DNA of 64,000 nucleotides from contig JASGJG010000020.1 in the NCBI GenBank assembly GCA_049840835.1, forward strand, positions 144,824 to 208,823. Reading direction: 5' to 3'. Shown here piece by piece: positions 41,432 through 50,714 of this stretch; positions within the stretch are counted from its first letter, which is position 1; every line of letters begins with the position of its first letter. Source of the stretch: JANLTX01 sp049840835. Lineage in GTDB: Bacteria; Armatimonadota; Armatimonadia; Armatimonadales; Armatimonadaceae. Made by a program: the position numbers and the translations under genes. The notes under the pieces are model-generated. The model saw only the letters and a program-made list of their open reading frames with translations. It made no database searches and was not told the origin of the DNA.

Positions 41432-42739
41432 ATGGAAGAACCACGCTGGGTTGAAACTCTAAAAAACGCGCCCCTACCCGAGGCGGGGCGACTCACGGAA
41501 CGTGCCATGACCGCCGCCCATTCTCGTCCCACTAGGCGAGCAGTGGTGCTGGCAGTGCTACCACTGGTAGCTGCTGTGCCTGCTGTGGCATTACTGTTAC
41601 CCAGACAGGAAAAGCCACAGGTATCCAAAATCGCCGTTATGGAGCAGAAGCCAGTTGCGCTGGTGGCAAGCTTAACGCCTCAATCCACGCCATTGCCTTC
41701 GCTCCCTACTCTGGCGGAGAGCTTCCCAGCTGTCCGGCCAGAGGCTGCACCATTGGCGGACGTACTTACCGAGCAAGTACAGGTTCACCCTATCCAGAAA
41801 GAGTCGAAGCTGGCGACGTCGGAACCACGTCTCCCTGTCGCCGTTGCGTCGCGCCCGCCGGAAGAACCTATCGAACTGCCTGCTCTCCAGCCCCTCCAGC
41901 GGTCCAAAACAGAGCAGGTAGTGGCTCTGCAGGAGCGCCCGGCAGCGGCAGGCGTACCGCCGCGCAAACTGTCTGTGTTGTCCGCAAAAGCACAACCTCT
42001 GACAGACCAATTAAACGCGGTCGCGGAGCTAAACACCGTGGACCCCCTGGAGCGAAAGTTGCGATTTCCCCTGGACCCGCTTCCCGATACTCCACAGGCA
42101 AGCGTGGAGAAGGCGGAGATAATGATTCATGCGGACAGCAGCCAGATTCTCGGGAACGTCACGCTACGCCCGGTGGCTACAGTGCGGGAGCTTCTGGTCG
42201 CTATCTTCGATGGTAAAAGCGCCTTGCTAGGTGTCTTAAAGATAACGGTACCCGCCAACATGGAGAAAGTCGAACTCAAGCCCAATATCGTACTGCCACG
42301 CGCCCGATACTATCAGCTTGGCCTTCGCCCACAATACAAGCGGAGCAATTCTGAGGAGCAAATCGTGGGTGGGTATACCGCCACCCGCTCACAGATTGAG
42401 CTTCCGGGTGGCTATCGGGGGCATGGCGCGAAAATAGAGGTCCCTGCCCCGGTTGGTGTGAGTGTCAATGGCGCGGACTTCTATCAGAGCAATGTCTACA
42501 AAGACCACTTTATACGGTTCACGGTCGTACTCTCGAAAGACCTGATAGACCGGCTTAGTGAGACTGCCAACCTGACCCTTCACACTGCCGTTTTCAATGA
42601 GAAAGGCGCACTGATAAGTGTCGCGAGTGCTCCCCTGGAATACAAGCTTGGCCAGCAGCACCCTGATCTGGCACTCGGGCTGCTTCCTGAAGGCACTAGC
42701 TATCACTACCGATACGCCGTCAGTCAGGAATGGAAGTAG
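41432..42739 (+). CDS. Single-pass membrane protein in anti-sigma position
   Basis: A 435-residue protein from ATG 41432, with GGAG 7 nt upstream. A short cytosolic N-terminus (about 1-30, MEEPRWVETLKNAPLPEAGR) is followed by one transmembrane helix (about 31-50, AVVLAVLPLVAAVPAVALLL). A long Pro/Glu/Gln-rich extracytoplasmic linker (50-200) leads to a beta-rich C-terminal domain with GYTATRSQIELPGGYRGHG. The N-terminus is too short and lacks the HxxxCxxC zinc motif of ZAS anti-sigma factors, so if it controls the sigma factor it does so by an unfamiliar route. Position directly after the ECF gene is the only evidence for such a role. Confidence 0.7.
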   Translation: MEEPRWVETLKNAPLPEAGRLTERAMTAAHSRPTRRAVVLAVLPLVAAVPAVALLLPRQEKPQVSKIAVMEQKPVALVASLTPQSTPLPSLPTLAESFPAVRPEAAPLADVLTEQVQVHPIQKESKLATSEPRLPVAVASRPPEEPIELPALQPLQRSKTEQVVALQERPAAAGVPPRKLSVLSAKAQPLTDQLNAVAELNTVDPLERKLRFPLDPLPDTPQASVEKAEIMIHADSSQILGNVTLRPVATVRELLVAIFDGKSALLGVLKITVPANMEKVELKPNIVLPRARYYQLGLRPQYKRSNSEEQIVGGYTATRSQIELPGGYRGHGAKIEVPAPVGVSVNGADFYQSNVYKDHFIRFTVVLSKDLIDRLSETANLTLHTAVFNEKGALISVASAPLEYKLGQQHPDLALGLLPEGTSYHYRYAVSQEWK

Positions 42740-42748
42740 CTTACTATC

Positions 42749-42904
42749 GCGGACTTAAAACCCACGTCTAGATGACGAGCAAGCTCGCCGGGCGTCCTAC
42801 CGGACGCAAATCCCCCGAACACCGGAAGGCTCGTGCCCATCCCGATTCCCCGTCCGGAGGACGGCTGGCCGAAGGTCATCTAGACGTGGGTTTTAAACCC
42901 GCGG
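42749..42904. repeat. Inverted-repeat element with 20-bp perfect core arms
   Basis: The 20 bases at 42757-42776 are the exact reverse complement of 42875-42894; with the flanks the arms are about 28 bp. The loop contains smaller palindromes. The right arm forms the end of the minus-strand DUF2809 gene and supplies its stop codon, so insertion may have trimmed that gene. Confidence 0.75.
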
Positions 42905-43268
42905 AACTATCAGACTTACGGTCCCACAGGAAACTTAGACCGGAGCCGATAGCGTACCAGAGAAAGTCAACCGGATCGAAGCCGGTGCCAAGCACCAGAT
43001 TCCCCAGCCGGTTGTGGCGCAGGGCCACCAGCCATGGCATCTGAAGGCTCTGGCAGAACTCGATAATCGCACAGAACAAAAAGACGCCCAGGGCCAATCG
43101 CTCTGGGCGTACTTTTGGCGCCAGGAACCGTATCAGGCGGGTGAGAAACAGGGCATAGAGAATCCCGCCCAGTGGGTCTGAGAGCCAGTGCGCCACACGG
43201 CCTAATGGCCGCGTGGACAGACCGATAAGGAACACAATCAGCGCGGGCCAGAGGTTGCGCAGTTTCAT
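42876..43268 (-). CDS. DUF2809-family membrane protein
   Basis: A 130-residue integral membrane protein with about four hydrophobic helices. The family-typical core IIEFCQSLQMPWLVALRHNRLGNLVLGTGFDPVDFLWYAIG matches DUF2809, short membrane proteins of unknown function often found next to membrane or surface-polysaccharide genes. The last residues (SAGLKPTSR) and the stop codon come from the inverted-repeat element, so the natural C-terminus may be altered. It is 3 nt from the GT-C-like gene upstream of it. Confidence 0.75.
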   Translation of the reverse strand: MKLRNLWPALIVFLIGLSTRPLGRVAHWLSDPLGGILYALFLTRLIRFLAPKVRPERLALGVFLFCAIIEFCQSLQMPWLVALRHNRLGNLVLGTGFDPVDFLWYAIGSGLSFLWDRKSDSSAGLKPTSR

Positions 43269-43271
43269 GGC

Positions 43272-45293
43272 TCAGTGCAGCTTGAACAGCCGATGCTCGC
43301 TGGTCTGAGCGATGACCGGGAACTTGGAGAGATACGCCTCATTGAGGTGAATCGCGGGGTCTCCCCGCTCATGGGGACCGACTACCAGGTAGTCCGCGTT
43401 CCACTTGCGAATCATTTCATCCGCGTTTGGCGCACCGGAGTAGATGGCTTTCATATCCGCCTCGCGGGGCAGCGAGTTCAGACCATGGCTCCACAGGTGA
43501 CCGTAGTACCCTGCAATCACTCGTCGACCAGAGAGATAGACGGCGGAGTTATAGGTCGGCGCCGTTACGAACCGGGAGCGGGGCGGTGTGTTCTTCACAA
43601 TCAGCTCCGCGAACTCACTTTCCTCGGCGGTGTAGACATTCTGCTGGGCGGCACGGGTAACCACGCGGGTCACATCCAGCGCCCCGGCCAGCGTAAGCAC
43701 AACGAACGATATCGGCACGAGCACGCGCCAGAATCCCTTGCGCTCCCACATCCAGTTCAGCAGGCAGGCGATAGTCAGCACTGTTGCCAGATGCCACCAG
43801 ATAAGGACCTTGATATTGTCCCAGGGCCAGGGAGCGAGCTGAATCAGATTGGCAAAGACGAAGAGTAGCAGTGTGGGCAGGTAGAATCGTCGCCAGCGCT
43901 CTGGCACAATCGGCTTCTCTTCGCTGGAGAACAGCGCCACGGCAAGTAGCGGGAGGGTTAGCCCGGTGTTCTTGAGCCAGAGCTGCATCCAGACCGGCAG
44001 CGATGCCAGTAGATAGCCGAGCTTGGTGAACACCCCGACGTTTTTATCAAAGAGCGCGTTCATGTGGTCATCAGACATGACCTTGTAGTCCCAACCCGGA
44101 TGGAACCGGCGGAACGGCTCAGTCTCAGTCTGACTCTGGAAGATGATGTAGAGCGCGCAGGGCAACCCGACGATAAGTAGCGCGGTAAAGAAAACCCGCC
44201 AGAGTCGCCAGTTGCCGCTGAGAATCAGCCAGAGTCCTCCCAGCCCAATCATGACCAGCAGCGTATGCACATGCCCCAGCGGCAGGAACCCGCATAAGGC
44301 CCCGGCCAGGGTCATCGCCCTCAGAGCAGCAGGTGTAGGCGCTTTATTACCATCGGCTCGACTATTCGGCTCTGTGCCACGGGCGCGCCACCAGAGTAGC
44401 CAGACAGCCATCCCGGTAGGCAATCCCAACACTATAGAGCGCTGGGTGCCCAGCAACACGCAGAGCATGTTCCCCCAGCGATAGCCCAGCTCTGGCTCAT
44501 TGGTGTAGTCATGCGGCAGGTGCCGTAAGAAGTCTAGCAGACCGTTCGTACTGCTGTGCAAGTCCTCGAAGGCTCGCAAGAAGCCCCACCCGCCGGAGAA
44601 CAGAGCGATGGGAACGATCAGGCTGGCAACCAGCACCTTCCCGCTGACACGCAGCGCGAAGCGATGCAGCAGGTAGCCAAACGAGGTGATTAGCGCCACA
44701 TTCTGCACAAACAGAGCATCTGGAATATTCGCGCCCAGCACCACGGACTCCCCCGCGATAAAGTCCACCAGGAACGGATAGGTCAGGCGCGCCCCGGCGA
44801 ACTCCGGGTGCTCCGGGGGGAAGTTCTCCCCTCGCAGAAACCCCTCTATAATCGCCAGGTGATAGGCCACATCGCCCATGTTCGCCCAGTTCGCGGTCTC
44901 GTAGGATTTGCTGGGTCCGAAGAACAGCGCCCCTCGGAAGAACAGAATCAGAGTCGTAGCGAATACAGCATAGAAAAGCCACCAGAACACACGGGCCGGA
45001 CTGAAACGCCCCAGTCGGCGCAGGTGTCGCCACTCTTTGGAGAGCTGCTTTCGGCGGTCCGGATTGCGCAGTATCAGCAGAGGACTGAGTGCCACCACCA
45101 GTGCCAGCAGAATTGCAACCGGCTTCATGCCCAGCAGGTGCGCCAGTAAGAGCCCGCTCAGCCCGAAGAGAGCGTTGCCCGCCGGTACCCCGATAGCAAG
45201 GCGCTCCAGCAACGGCATGCGCCTTACAAAGATCAGGGTGAGCGCGGCTCCGCCCAGGGTGTAGCAAAGGGTAGCCAGTAGAGCCGGCAGCAT
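43272..45293 (-). CDS. Multi-pass membrane protein, GT-C glycosyltransferase-like
   Basis: A 673-residue protein with about 12-14 hydrophobic helices, a large loop near residues 155-260 and a soluble C-terminus. That C-terminus (SRFVTAPTYNSAVYLSGRRV, then WNADYLVVGPHERGD and SKFPVIAQTSEHRLFKLH) is characteristic of membrane glycosyltransferases or their partners (GT-C/GT39-like, DUF2298-like). I cannot see a clear DXD in the first loop, so catalysis is uncertain. Its start overlaps the PMT stop by TGATG, so the two are made together. A surface-glycosylation role is inferred. Confidence 0.75.
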   Translation of the reverse strand: MLPALLATLCYTLGGAALTLIFVRRMPLLERLAIGVPAGNALFGLSGLLLAHLLGMKPVAILLALVVALSPLLILRNPDRRKQLSKEWRHLRRLGRFSPARVFWWLFYAVFATTLILFFRGALFFGPSKSYETANWANMGDVAYHLAIIEGFLRGENFPPEHPEFAGARLTYPFLVDFIAGESVVLGANIPDALFVQNVALITSFGYLLHRFALRVSGKVLVASLIVPIALFSGGWGFLRAFEDLHSSTNGLLDFLRHLPHDYTNEPELGYRWGNMLCVLLGTQRSIVLGLPTGMAVWLLWWRARGTEPNSRADGNKAPTPAALRAMTLAGALCGFLPLGHVHTLLVMIGLGGLWLILSGNWRLWRVFFTALLIVGLPCALYIIFQSQTETEPFRRFHPGWDYKVMSDDHMNALFDKNVGVFTKLGYLLASLPVWMQLWLKNTGLTLPLLAVALFSSEEKPIVPERWRRFYLPTLLLFVFANLIQLAPWPWDNIKVLIWWHLATVLTIACLLNWMWERKGFWRVLVPISFVVLTLAGALDVTRVVTRAAQQNVYTAEESEFAELIVKNTPPRSRFVTAPTYNSAVYLSGRRVIAGYYGHLWSHGLNSLPREADMKAIYSGAPNADEMIRKWNADYLVVGPHERGDPAIHLNEAYLSKFPVIAQTSEHRLFKLH

Positions 45294-46759
45294 CAGACCC
45301 AGAGCCTTCCCAGCCAGAGGTGTAGATCGAAGAACTTACCCGTGACCGGATAGGCGGAGAGCAGCGGATACCAGAATACGAACCAGACCACGATCATGGC
45401 CCCGTAGCCCCCAACAATAGCGCGGCGCAGCCGAAGCGCTCCTGTGTCGTCGTTTTCTTGCCGCTGCCAGAGCAGGCATCCCAGCGCCGAGAGTAAGATA
45501 CAAACGAAAGGAATCCCTTCCAGCATGTAGTGCTGGAAGACCAGAGAGCGCCCCTGGACCGCCCACATGAGCCAGAGTCCGGTTGCGAGTAGAGCGGGAA
45601 GCCCCAGCTCTACTCGCTTCTCACGAATAGCTAGAATGCTCCCCACAAGCATGGCCGGAATACTTGCCCACCAGATGCCCGCATTGCCGATAGCCACAAT
45701 CCCCCGGCGTGCATCGACCAGTTGGTCCACGTCGAATGCGTACCAGGTCGGGCGTATGGTCAGGGGCCAGCTCCACCACGGCGAGGAGTACCCATGGGTC
45801 TCTTTCATGCCGGTGTGGTAGTCCCACATAGCGTGCTGCTCGGACCAGACTTTGTTCAGGTCATGCCCCTGCCGCATGTAGGGAATGTAGGTAGACACGT
45901 ACATAGCCGCGGGAATCAGCAGAAACGCCGCCGCGAACAGGAGAACCGACCACAGCCAATCGAACACCTTGGCACGCCGCCAAATCAGGCGCCGGATCTC
46001 GAAGTTACACAGGTACAGCCCCAGCAATCCCAGGGCAAAGAGCGTGGTCCAGCGAGTTGAGACCGCGCAGCCCAACCCAAAGGCCAGCAGTAGCATCCAG
46101 GGTTGCTTTGCGGTCTGCCGATACTTCCAGGCGCCGAGCGCCGCCACAAGAATAAACAGCACTGTGAAGGCATTGGTCATGGCAATGCGGCTCTGCACGA
46201 AGAAAATTCCATCGCAGGCCAGCATGCCAGAGGCTATTGCCGCAGGAGTCGTGCTCCCGAGCATAGAGCGCGCCAGGATATACAGAACTATTAGCGCTAG
46301 AGACCCCGCTACCAAACTGGCAAAGCGCCAACCGATGACAGAGCGCTCTGTGAACGGCATATCGGGCTTGTAGATGCCCTCGCGTGGGTTGAAGTTGCCT
46401 CCCCAGACCTCCAGGCTCGTGGCAATGAGGAGCTTCCCCAGAGGCGGGTGTGTCCACTCGGTAGGATTCAGGCCCAGGATATACTCCATGCCACTGCGCC
46501 CGTGGTAGCACTCATCGAAGACCGCTCTTCGCGGCTCTCCCAGCCGCCACAACCCCACCAGGTAAAAGACCGCAGCGATGCTCAGGGCAATATAGATATC
46601 ATTGCGGGTCCAGGGATGCCGGGGAAGAGAGAGATTGAAGCGCTCCTTATCGCGCGCCAGCAGTGCGCTCAGCCCTACAAAGACCATTAAACAGATGCAA
46701 ACTGGGAGTACCATTCCCAACCGCTCTTTGGTGGTCATTGAGGCTATGATCGTTTCCAT
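45293..46759 (-). CDS. Dolichyl-phosphate-mannose-protein mannosyltransferase-like (PMT, GT39)
   Basis: A 488-residue multi-pass membrane enzyme. The PMT signatures are FDECYHGRSGMEYILGLN, with the catalytic Asp-Glu pair, and EWTHPPLGKLLIATSLEVWG. The C-terminal four-helix region (PTWYAFDVDQLVDARRGIVA, then QHYMLEGIPFVCILLSALG) matches PMT_4TMC. It would transfer mannose from a polyprenyl phosphate to Ser/Thr of exported proteins. The start may be the ATG at 46738, which has a GATCAT hexamer 7 nt upstream. It is divergent from an APH-type gene and coupled to the downstream GT-C-like gene, suggesting a protein O-glycosylation unit. Confidence 0.88.
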   Translation of the reverse strand: METIIASMTTKERLGMVLPVCICLMVFVGLSALLARDKERFNLSLPRHPWTRNDIYIALSIAAVFYLVGLWRLGEPRRAVFDECYHGRSGMEYILGLNPTEWTHPPLGKLLIATSLEVWGGNFNPREGIYKPDMPFTERSVIGWRFASLVAGSLALIVLYILARSMLGSTTPAAIASGMLACDGIFFVQSRIAMTNAFTVLFILVAALGAWKYRQTAKQPWMLLLAFGLGCAVSTRWTTLFALGLLGLYLCNFEIRRLIWRRAKVFDWLWSVLLFAAAFLLIPAAMYVSTYIPYMRQGHDLNKVWSEQHAMWDYHTGMKETHGYSSPWWSWPLTIRPTWYAFDVDQLVDARRGIVAIGNAGIWWASIPAMLVGSILAIREKRVELGLPALLATGLWLMWAVQGRSLVFQHYMLEGIPFVCILLSALGCLLWQRQENDDTGALRLRRAIVGGYGAMIVVWFVFWYPLLSAYPVTGKFFDLHLWLGRLWV

Positions 46760-46810
46760 CTGCTGTTATCTTCGGTAATCTTACCCGGATTCCTTTCCGG
46801 TAAAGAAGAG

Positions 46811-46816
46811 TATCAT
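46811..46816 (+). promoter_or_regulatory. Candidate -10 (TATCAT)
   Basis: TATCAT lies 6 nt before ATG 46823, the leaderless geometry; the gene has no Shine-Dalgarno. Confidence 0.45.
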
Positions 46817-46822
46817 AACCCG

Positions 46823-47698
46823 ATGCAGACCGTCCCACAAGAAGTTATCTCCCTGCTAAAAATCACGGATATTGCCTGGCTGGGTGGGCGACAGAACTGG
46901 CATTGGACTGTGTATCGGGGCGATGTGGCTCTTGTTCTGCGGCGGTGGGCGCAGTCAGAGAGCGAAGTACTTTATGAGATACGCCTACTGGAGCGATTGA
47001 AGGCACTTGGCTGGCCAGTAGCGACAGTGCTGGAGGAGCCGATTTTCTGGGGCGGATCGTACTGGAGCCTCTCGGAGCTCCTGCCAGGTACTCCATGGGA
47101 GCGTGCTGACCCTGGTGAGCTACAGCGCCGAGGCCGATTGCTGGCGGAGTTCCATGCCGACACTGCCACGTTAACAGAAATTGGACAGCGGGGTGGCTGG
47201 CGATTAGGCGAGGAAATCCTGAAAGATCCGACTCTGGACACGCTATTCGCGGCTCAGGAAAAACACATGCCCGAGGAGATGGCAATGGTGCGCTGGCACT
47301 TAGAGAGAGCCCGGCAGCGACTGAGCGAAATCGGCTCGCTCACCCGCCCTACTCTGATTGTGCATGGGGATTTCACCCAGTGGAACCTGCTATTTCGTGA
47401 TAACAAACTCTCCGGGCTCTTAGACCTGGAACTAGCGCACCGGGATCATCGGATCGCAGACTTTGCTCTCTCCTGGCGCGGTAAGTACGATGCCGTGGTC
47501 CATAGCTATCACGAAGTAGCATCGCTGGACCCGGTTGAGTGGGCACTGATCACGCCGCTCTGGTGGGCCTCTTTAATAGAACAGGCGGCTACCCTGCTTC
47601 GTGCCCAGATCTGGGACGATGGCTGGATAGCCGCCAAGCTCACTCAGCGCTCCCCGCTTATGGGGCCGGACTCAGCAGCGTATGTTTCCCCGGTTTGA
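46823..47698 (+). CDS. Aminoglycoside phosphotransferase-family kinase
   Basis: A 291-residue protein of the APH/ChoK kinase fold. The nucleotide-binding N-lobe is short (WTVYRGDVALVLRRW); the catalytic motif is TLIVHGDFTQWNLLF (HGDxxxxN) and the metal-binding motif is SGLLDLELAHRDHRIADFA, with DLE rather than the usual DFE/DWE. Such enzymes phosphorylate small alcohols, sugars or antibiotics; the sequence does not single out resistance. Its last 41 nt overlap the end of the convergent rhamnosidase gene. Confidence 0.85.
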   Translation: MQTVPQEVISLLKITDIAWLGGRQNWHWTVYRGDVALVLRRWAQSESEVLYEIRLLERLKALGWPVATVLEEPIFWGGSYWSLSELLPGTPWERADPGELQRRGRLLAEFHADTATLTEIGQRGGWRLGEEILKDPTLDTLFAAQEKHMPEEMAMVRWHLERARQRLSEIGSLTRPTLIVHGDFTQWNLLFRDNKLSGLLDLELAHRDHRIADFALSWRGKYDAVVHSYHEVASLDPVEWALITPLWWASLIEQAATLLRAQIWDDGWIAAKLTQRSPLMGPDSAAYVSPV

Positions 47699-50675
47699 GG
47701 GTCTCGGTCTTACCGCCGGGTAGGTAGGCGGTAGCGACGGTATTGGCAGGGACTTCCACTTCCCAGCGAACAACACCATTTTTCTGGCGCTCCCAGCGGC
47801 TCACGATTCGCCCACGCACGGAATCGTAGGTGGTGCTCACTTTATTGAGTTTCGGTGCGAAGTAGGGTTTGAGCGTGATTTTCTTCCAGCCGGGACCATC
47901 GGTATCGATACCGCTGACGCCAGTGACCAGCCACTCCCCTACGCAGCCCAGCCAGTAGTGATTGAAGGAGTTCATACCGGCATCCTGGAAGCCTTTTTCC
48001 GGGGTCCAGCCATCCCAGCGCTCCCACATGGTGGTACTGCCCAGCTTGACCTGGTAGAGCCACGATGGGTAGGTTTCCGAGAGCAGCAGGTCGGCGGCCA
48101 TGGCCTCACGGCCTGAGCCGGCCAGTGCGGGCAGTAGCAGCGGGGTGCCGATGAACCCGGTAGCGAGCTTGCCACCCCGGTTCTTCAGCAGGCGCTCCAG
48201 ATGCATGGCGGTCTGTGCGCGCAGATTCGTGGGAACCAGGTTCCAGTCTAAGGCCAGGGCGTAGAAGGTCTGGCTGGTCTTGCCGCCATCCTGCACCTGC
48301 CCATCGGATGTCACGAACTTCTCGATAAACGCTTGCCGTACCTTGACGGCTGTATCGCGATACTTGGCGGCTTCTGCTGGCTTACCAATCTCGCTCGCCA
48401 TCTGAGCCATGAGGTCGGCGCAGCGGGCATAGTAGGCGGTGCCATGAACATCGGAGCGCTGTGGGCCATCCAGAAGCAACCAGTCGCCGTAGGAGCCAGG
48501 GCCACGGATACCATCAGGGGCGCTTTTCGCCAGGTGCTCCATGTAGCGGGTCAGACCAGCCCAGTGGTCTTTAATGACCTGAGTATCGTTCTGCATCTCC
48601 CACATGCGGTAGGTGACAATGACCCCTGAGTCTTCCCACGCCGCATTGCCATGGCCTACCGCGTTGATGTAGGGAGCTACATCGCCCAGGGCGCCGTCCT
48701 CGCGCTGGCTGTCTTCGATCAGGTCTACTAGCCACTTGGAGAAGAAGGCCCCGCTGCCACGGGTGAAGAGCGCGGTCTTGGCGAACACCTGGGCATCCCC
48801 CGTCCAGCCGGCTCGCTCATCACGCTGGGGGCAGTCGGTGGGCACATCCAGGGCATTGCCTCGGAAGCCCCAGTCGATATTCTGCACCAGCTTGTTCAGC
48901 AGCGGATTGCTGGTGTCTATAGCGAGCGTAGACTCCATATGTGAGTTCACTGCGACTCCGGCCACGTCTTTCGTGGCGGGCGGAGTATCGCACCCGGTGA
49001 TCTCCACATACTGGAACCCGTGGAACGTGAACTTGGGCTCCAGGGTCTGCTTACCGCCCTTAAGAATGTAGGTGTCGGTAGCCTTGGCCGCGCGCAGGTT
49101 AGTGAAATACGCCGTGCCATCTGGATTCAGGCGCTCGGCATGGCGGACAGTGATCGTCTGCCCCGGCTTGCCCGTAACCGTAATCTTCGCCCAACCTGAT
49201 AGGTTCTGCCCGATGTTGTACACATATACGCCCGGCTTCGGCTCAGTGCGGTTTATGGCTTTGATAGTAACCGTCGGTCGAATCGGTTCGGCGGGGTGCG
49301 CCTCTACCAGAATCCCCGGATCTTCGGCAACCTGCACCGCTTTCCAGTCTGTGGGAGTCACACGGGTGTCTTCGGAGACGCCCATGAGCATATCAGCGTA
49401 CTTGATGCCGCCGTTCGCCCACTTCCAGTCTCGCCCGGTCCCGAATGTCGCCTGGGTGCCATCCGTATAGGTCACGGCAAGCTGAAGCTTTAGTTTGGGG
49501 TCGCCGCCGTAGTAGTGCCGCCGCCCGGTGAACGCTAAGTAGCTGGCGTACCAGCCATCGCCGAGCTGCGCCTCCAGGGTGTTCTCGCCCTGCTTGAGCT
49601 TCTTGGTGACATCGTAGGCCACGTAGTGCACGCGCTTGCGGTACTCGGTCCAGCCCGGCGAGAGCACATCGTTATCGATCCCCTTGCCATTGAGGCCCAG
49701 CTCATACACACCGAGTGCGGTGGCATAAAGAATCGCACGCGCTATCGGCTTCTCTAGCACCACATTCCCCCGGAAATGCGGGGGCGGTGTCATGGCGTTC
49801 ACAGAACCCTTCTGAGGCTGCCCCCAGGGCTGCATGCCATAGGGCCCGAGCACTTTAACGCGCTCCCCTTCCCCAGCCACCCAGTCAATGTTCGTGGGAT
49901 ACTCGCGCGTGCCCACTCTCAGGTTGGCCAGCAAGCCCGCAAAGCCAACCTCGCCATTCTCTACCCGAATACGCAGGGTATTGGCGCCCGCGCTGGCCGC
50001 TTCGGTGAGGTCGTGCACCTGTGACTCGCGCCAGCTAGAGCCAGTAGCGCCGGAGACATCTTTGCCATTGAGCTGAATCTGGTAGGCATCATCGGCGGTG
50101 ATAGCAATCTGGACTTTCGCGCCTGCAGGGCGGTCGAACTTGAGCGTGAACCAGGCAATGCCCTTGGCGGGCTGAGCGCCGCTCTCCTGCTTCCAGATCC
50201 AGGAAGCTTTCTCCAGACTCGGCCCGGCAGCCATGGCCGCTGCACCGGGAACCGGCGCTTGAATCCAGGAGGCTTTCCAATCATTCTGCCCGATGCCTTT
50301 GGTGAAGCTCGCGGTTTTGCTCCAGGTCAGCTTGCCCGCTTCGTCCCAGACACCCACACGCCAGAAGACCTGCTGACCGCTCCGGAGCGCCTTGCCTTCG
50401 TAAGGATGATGCAGGGTTTCCTCAGAGGCAACCTTACCCGTGTCCCACAGGTCAGAGGCGCCGGGTTTGGAACCAGCCTGAATCTGGTAGGCTGTTTGCG
50501 CCTGCCCATTAGTGACAATCCAGGAGAGACGCGGATGCTCTCCATCTACGGCAAGGGGGTTTTCGCGGTACTCACACCGAAGTCGCTCGGGGGTCAGCGC
50601 GGAAACAGGAAGGGCCAGAACCGGCACAGAGAGAAGCAGAAACGCAGACAATGCTACAGAAACGCATAGGCCCAC
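47658..50675 (-). CDS. Secreted GH78 alpha-L-rhamnosidase
   Basis: A 1005-residue exported hydrolase. The GTG start with AGGG 6 nt upstream is followed by a signal peptide (VALSAFLLLSVPVLALPVSA). Domains in order are an Fn3/Bac_rhamnosid_N region (EHPRLSWIVTNGQAQTAYQI), a carbohydrate-binding insertion (around DDAYQIQLNGKDVSG), Bac_rhamnosid, and the (alpha/alpha)6 barrel with DCPQRDERAGWTGDAQ, which carries the catalytic acid Glu. MWERWDGWTPEKGFQ contains the proposed base. A C-terminal beta-sandwich closes the protein. All GH78 signatures are intact. It would release rhamnose from plant or microbial glycans outside the cytoplasm, complementing the intracellular GH78 at 23-25 kb. Confidence 0.93.
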   Translation of the reverse strand: MGLCVSVALSAFLLLSVPVLALPVSALTPERLRCEYRENPLAVDGEHPRLSWIVTNGQAQTAYQIQAGSKPGASDLWDTGKVASEETLHHPYEGKALRSGQQVFWRVGVWDEAGKLTWSKTASFTKGIGQNDWKASWIQAPVPGAAAMAAGPSLEKASWIWKQESGAQPAKGIAWFTLKFDRPAGAKVQIAITADDAYQIQLNGKDVSGATGSSWRESQVHDLTEAASAGANTLRIRVENGEVGFAGLLANLRVGTREYPTNIDWVAGEGERVKVLGPYGMQPWGQPQKGSVNAMTPPPHFRGNVVLEKPIARAILYATALGVYELGLNGKGIDNDVLSPGWTEYRKRVHYVAYDVTKKLKQGENTLEAQLGDGWYASYLAFTGRRHYYGGDPKLKLQLAVTYTDGTQATFGTGRDWKWANGGIKYADMLMGVSEDTRVTPTDWKAVQVAEDPGILVEAHPAEPIRPTVTIKAINRTEPKPGVYVYNIGQNLSGWAKITVTGKPGQTITVRHAERLNPDGTAYFTNLRAAKATDTYILKGGKQTLEPKFTFHGFQYVEITGCDTPPATKDVAGVAVNSHMESTLAIDTSNPLLNKLVQNIDWGFRGNALDVPTDCPQRDERAGWTGDAQVFAKTALFTRGSGAFFSKWLVDLIEDSQREDGALGDVAPYINAVGHGNAAWEDSGVIVTYRMWEMQNDTQVIKDHWAGLTRYMEHLAKSAPDGIRGPGSYGDWLLLDGPQRSDVHGTAYYARCADLMAQMASEIGKPAEAAKYRDTAVKVRQAFIEKFVTSDGQVQDGGKTSQTFYALALDWNLVPTNLRAQTAMHLERLLKNRGGKLATGFIGTPLLLPALAGSGREAMAADLLLSETYPSWLYQVKLGSTTMWERWDGWTPEKGFQDAGMNSFNHYWLGCVGEWLVTGVSGIDTDGPGWKKITLKPYFAPKLNKVSTTYDSVRGRIVSRWERQKNGVVRWEVEVPANTVATAYLPGGKTETLKPGKHTLLSPAP

Positions 50676-50714
50676 GTTCGCCCTGAACCGCCCTATTCCC
50701 TTCCTGAAAATTGC

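Noticed and set aside
44509..45267. 252-codon second frame in the GT-C-like gene
   Set aside because: It is a frame-shifted shadow; the long hydrophobic frame at 43272-45293 is coherent and coupled to PMT.
46823..47698. Antibiotic-resistance call for the APH-like kinase
   Set aside because: Only generic HGD/DLE motifs are seen; no aminoglycoside-specific feature or mobile context.
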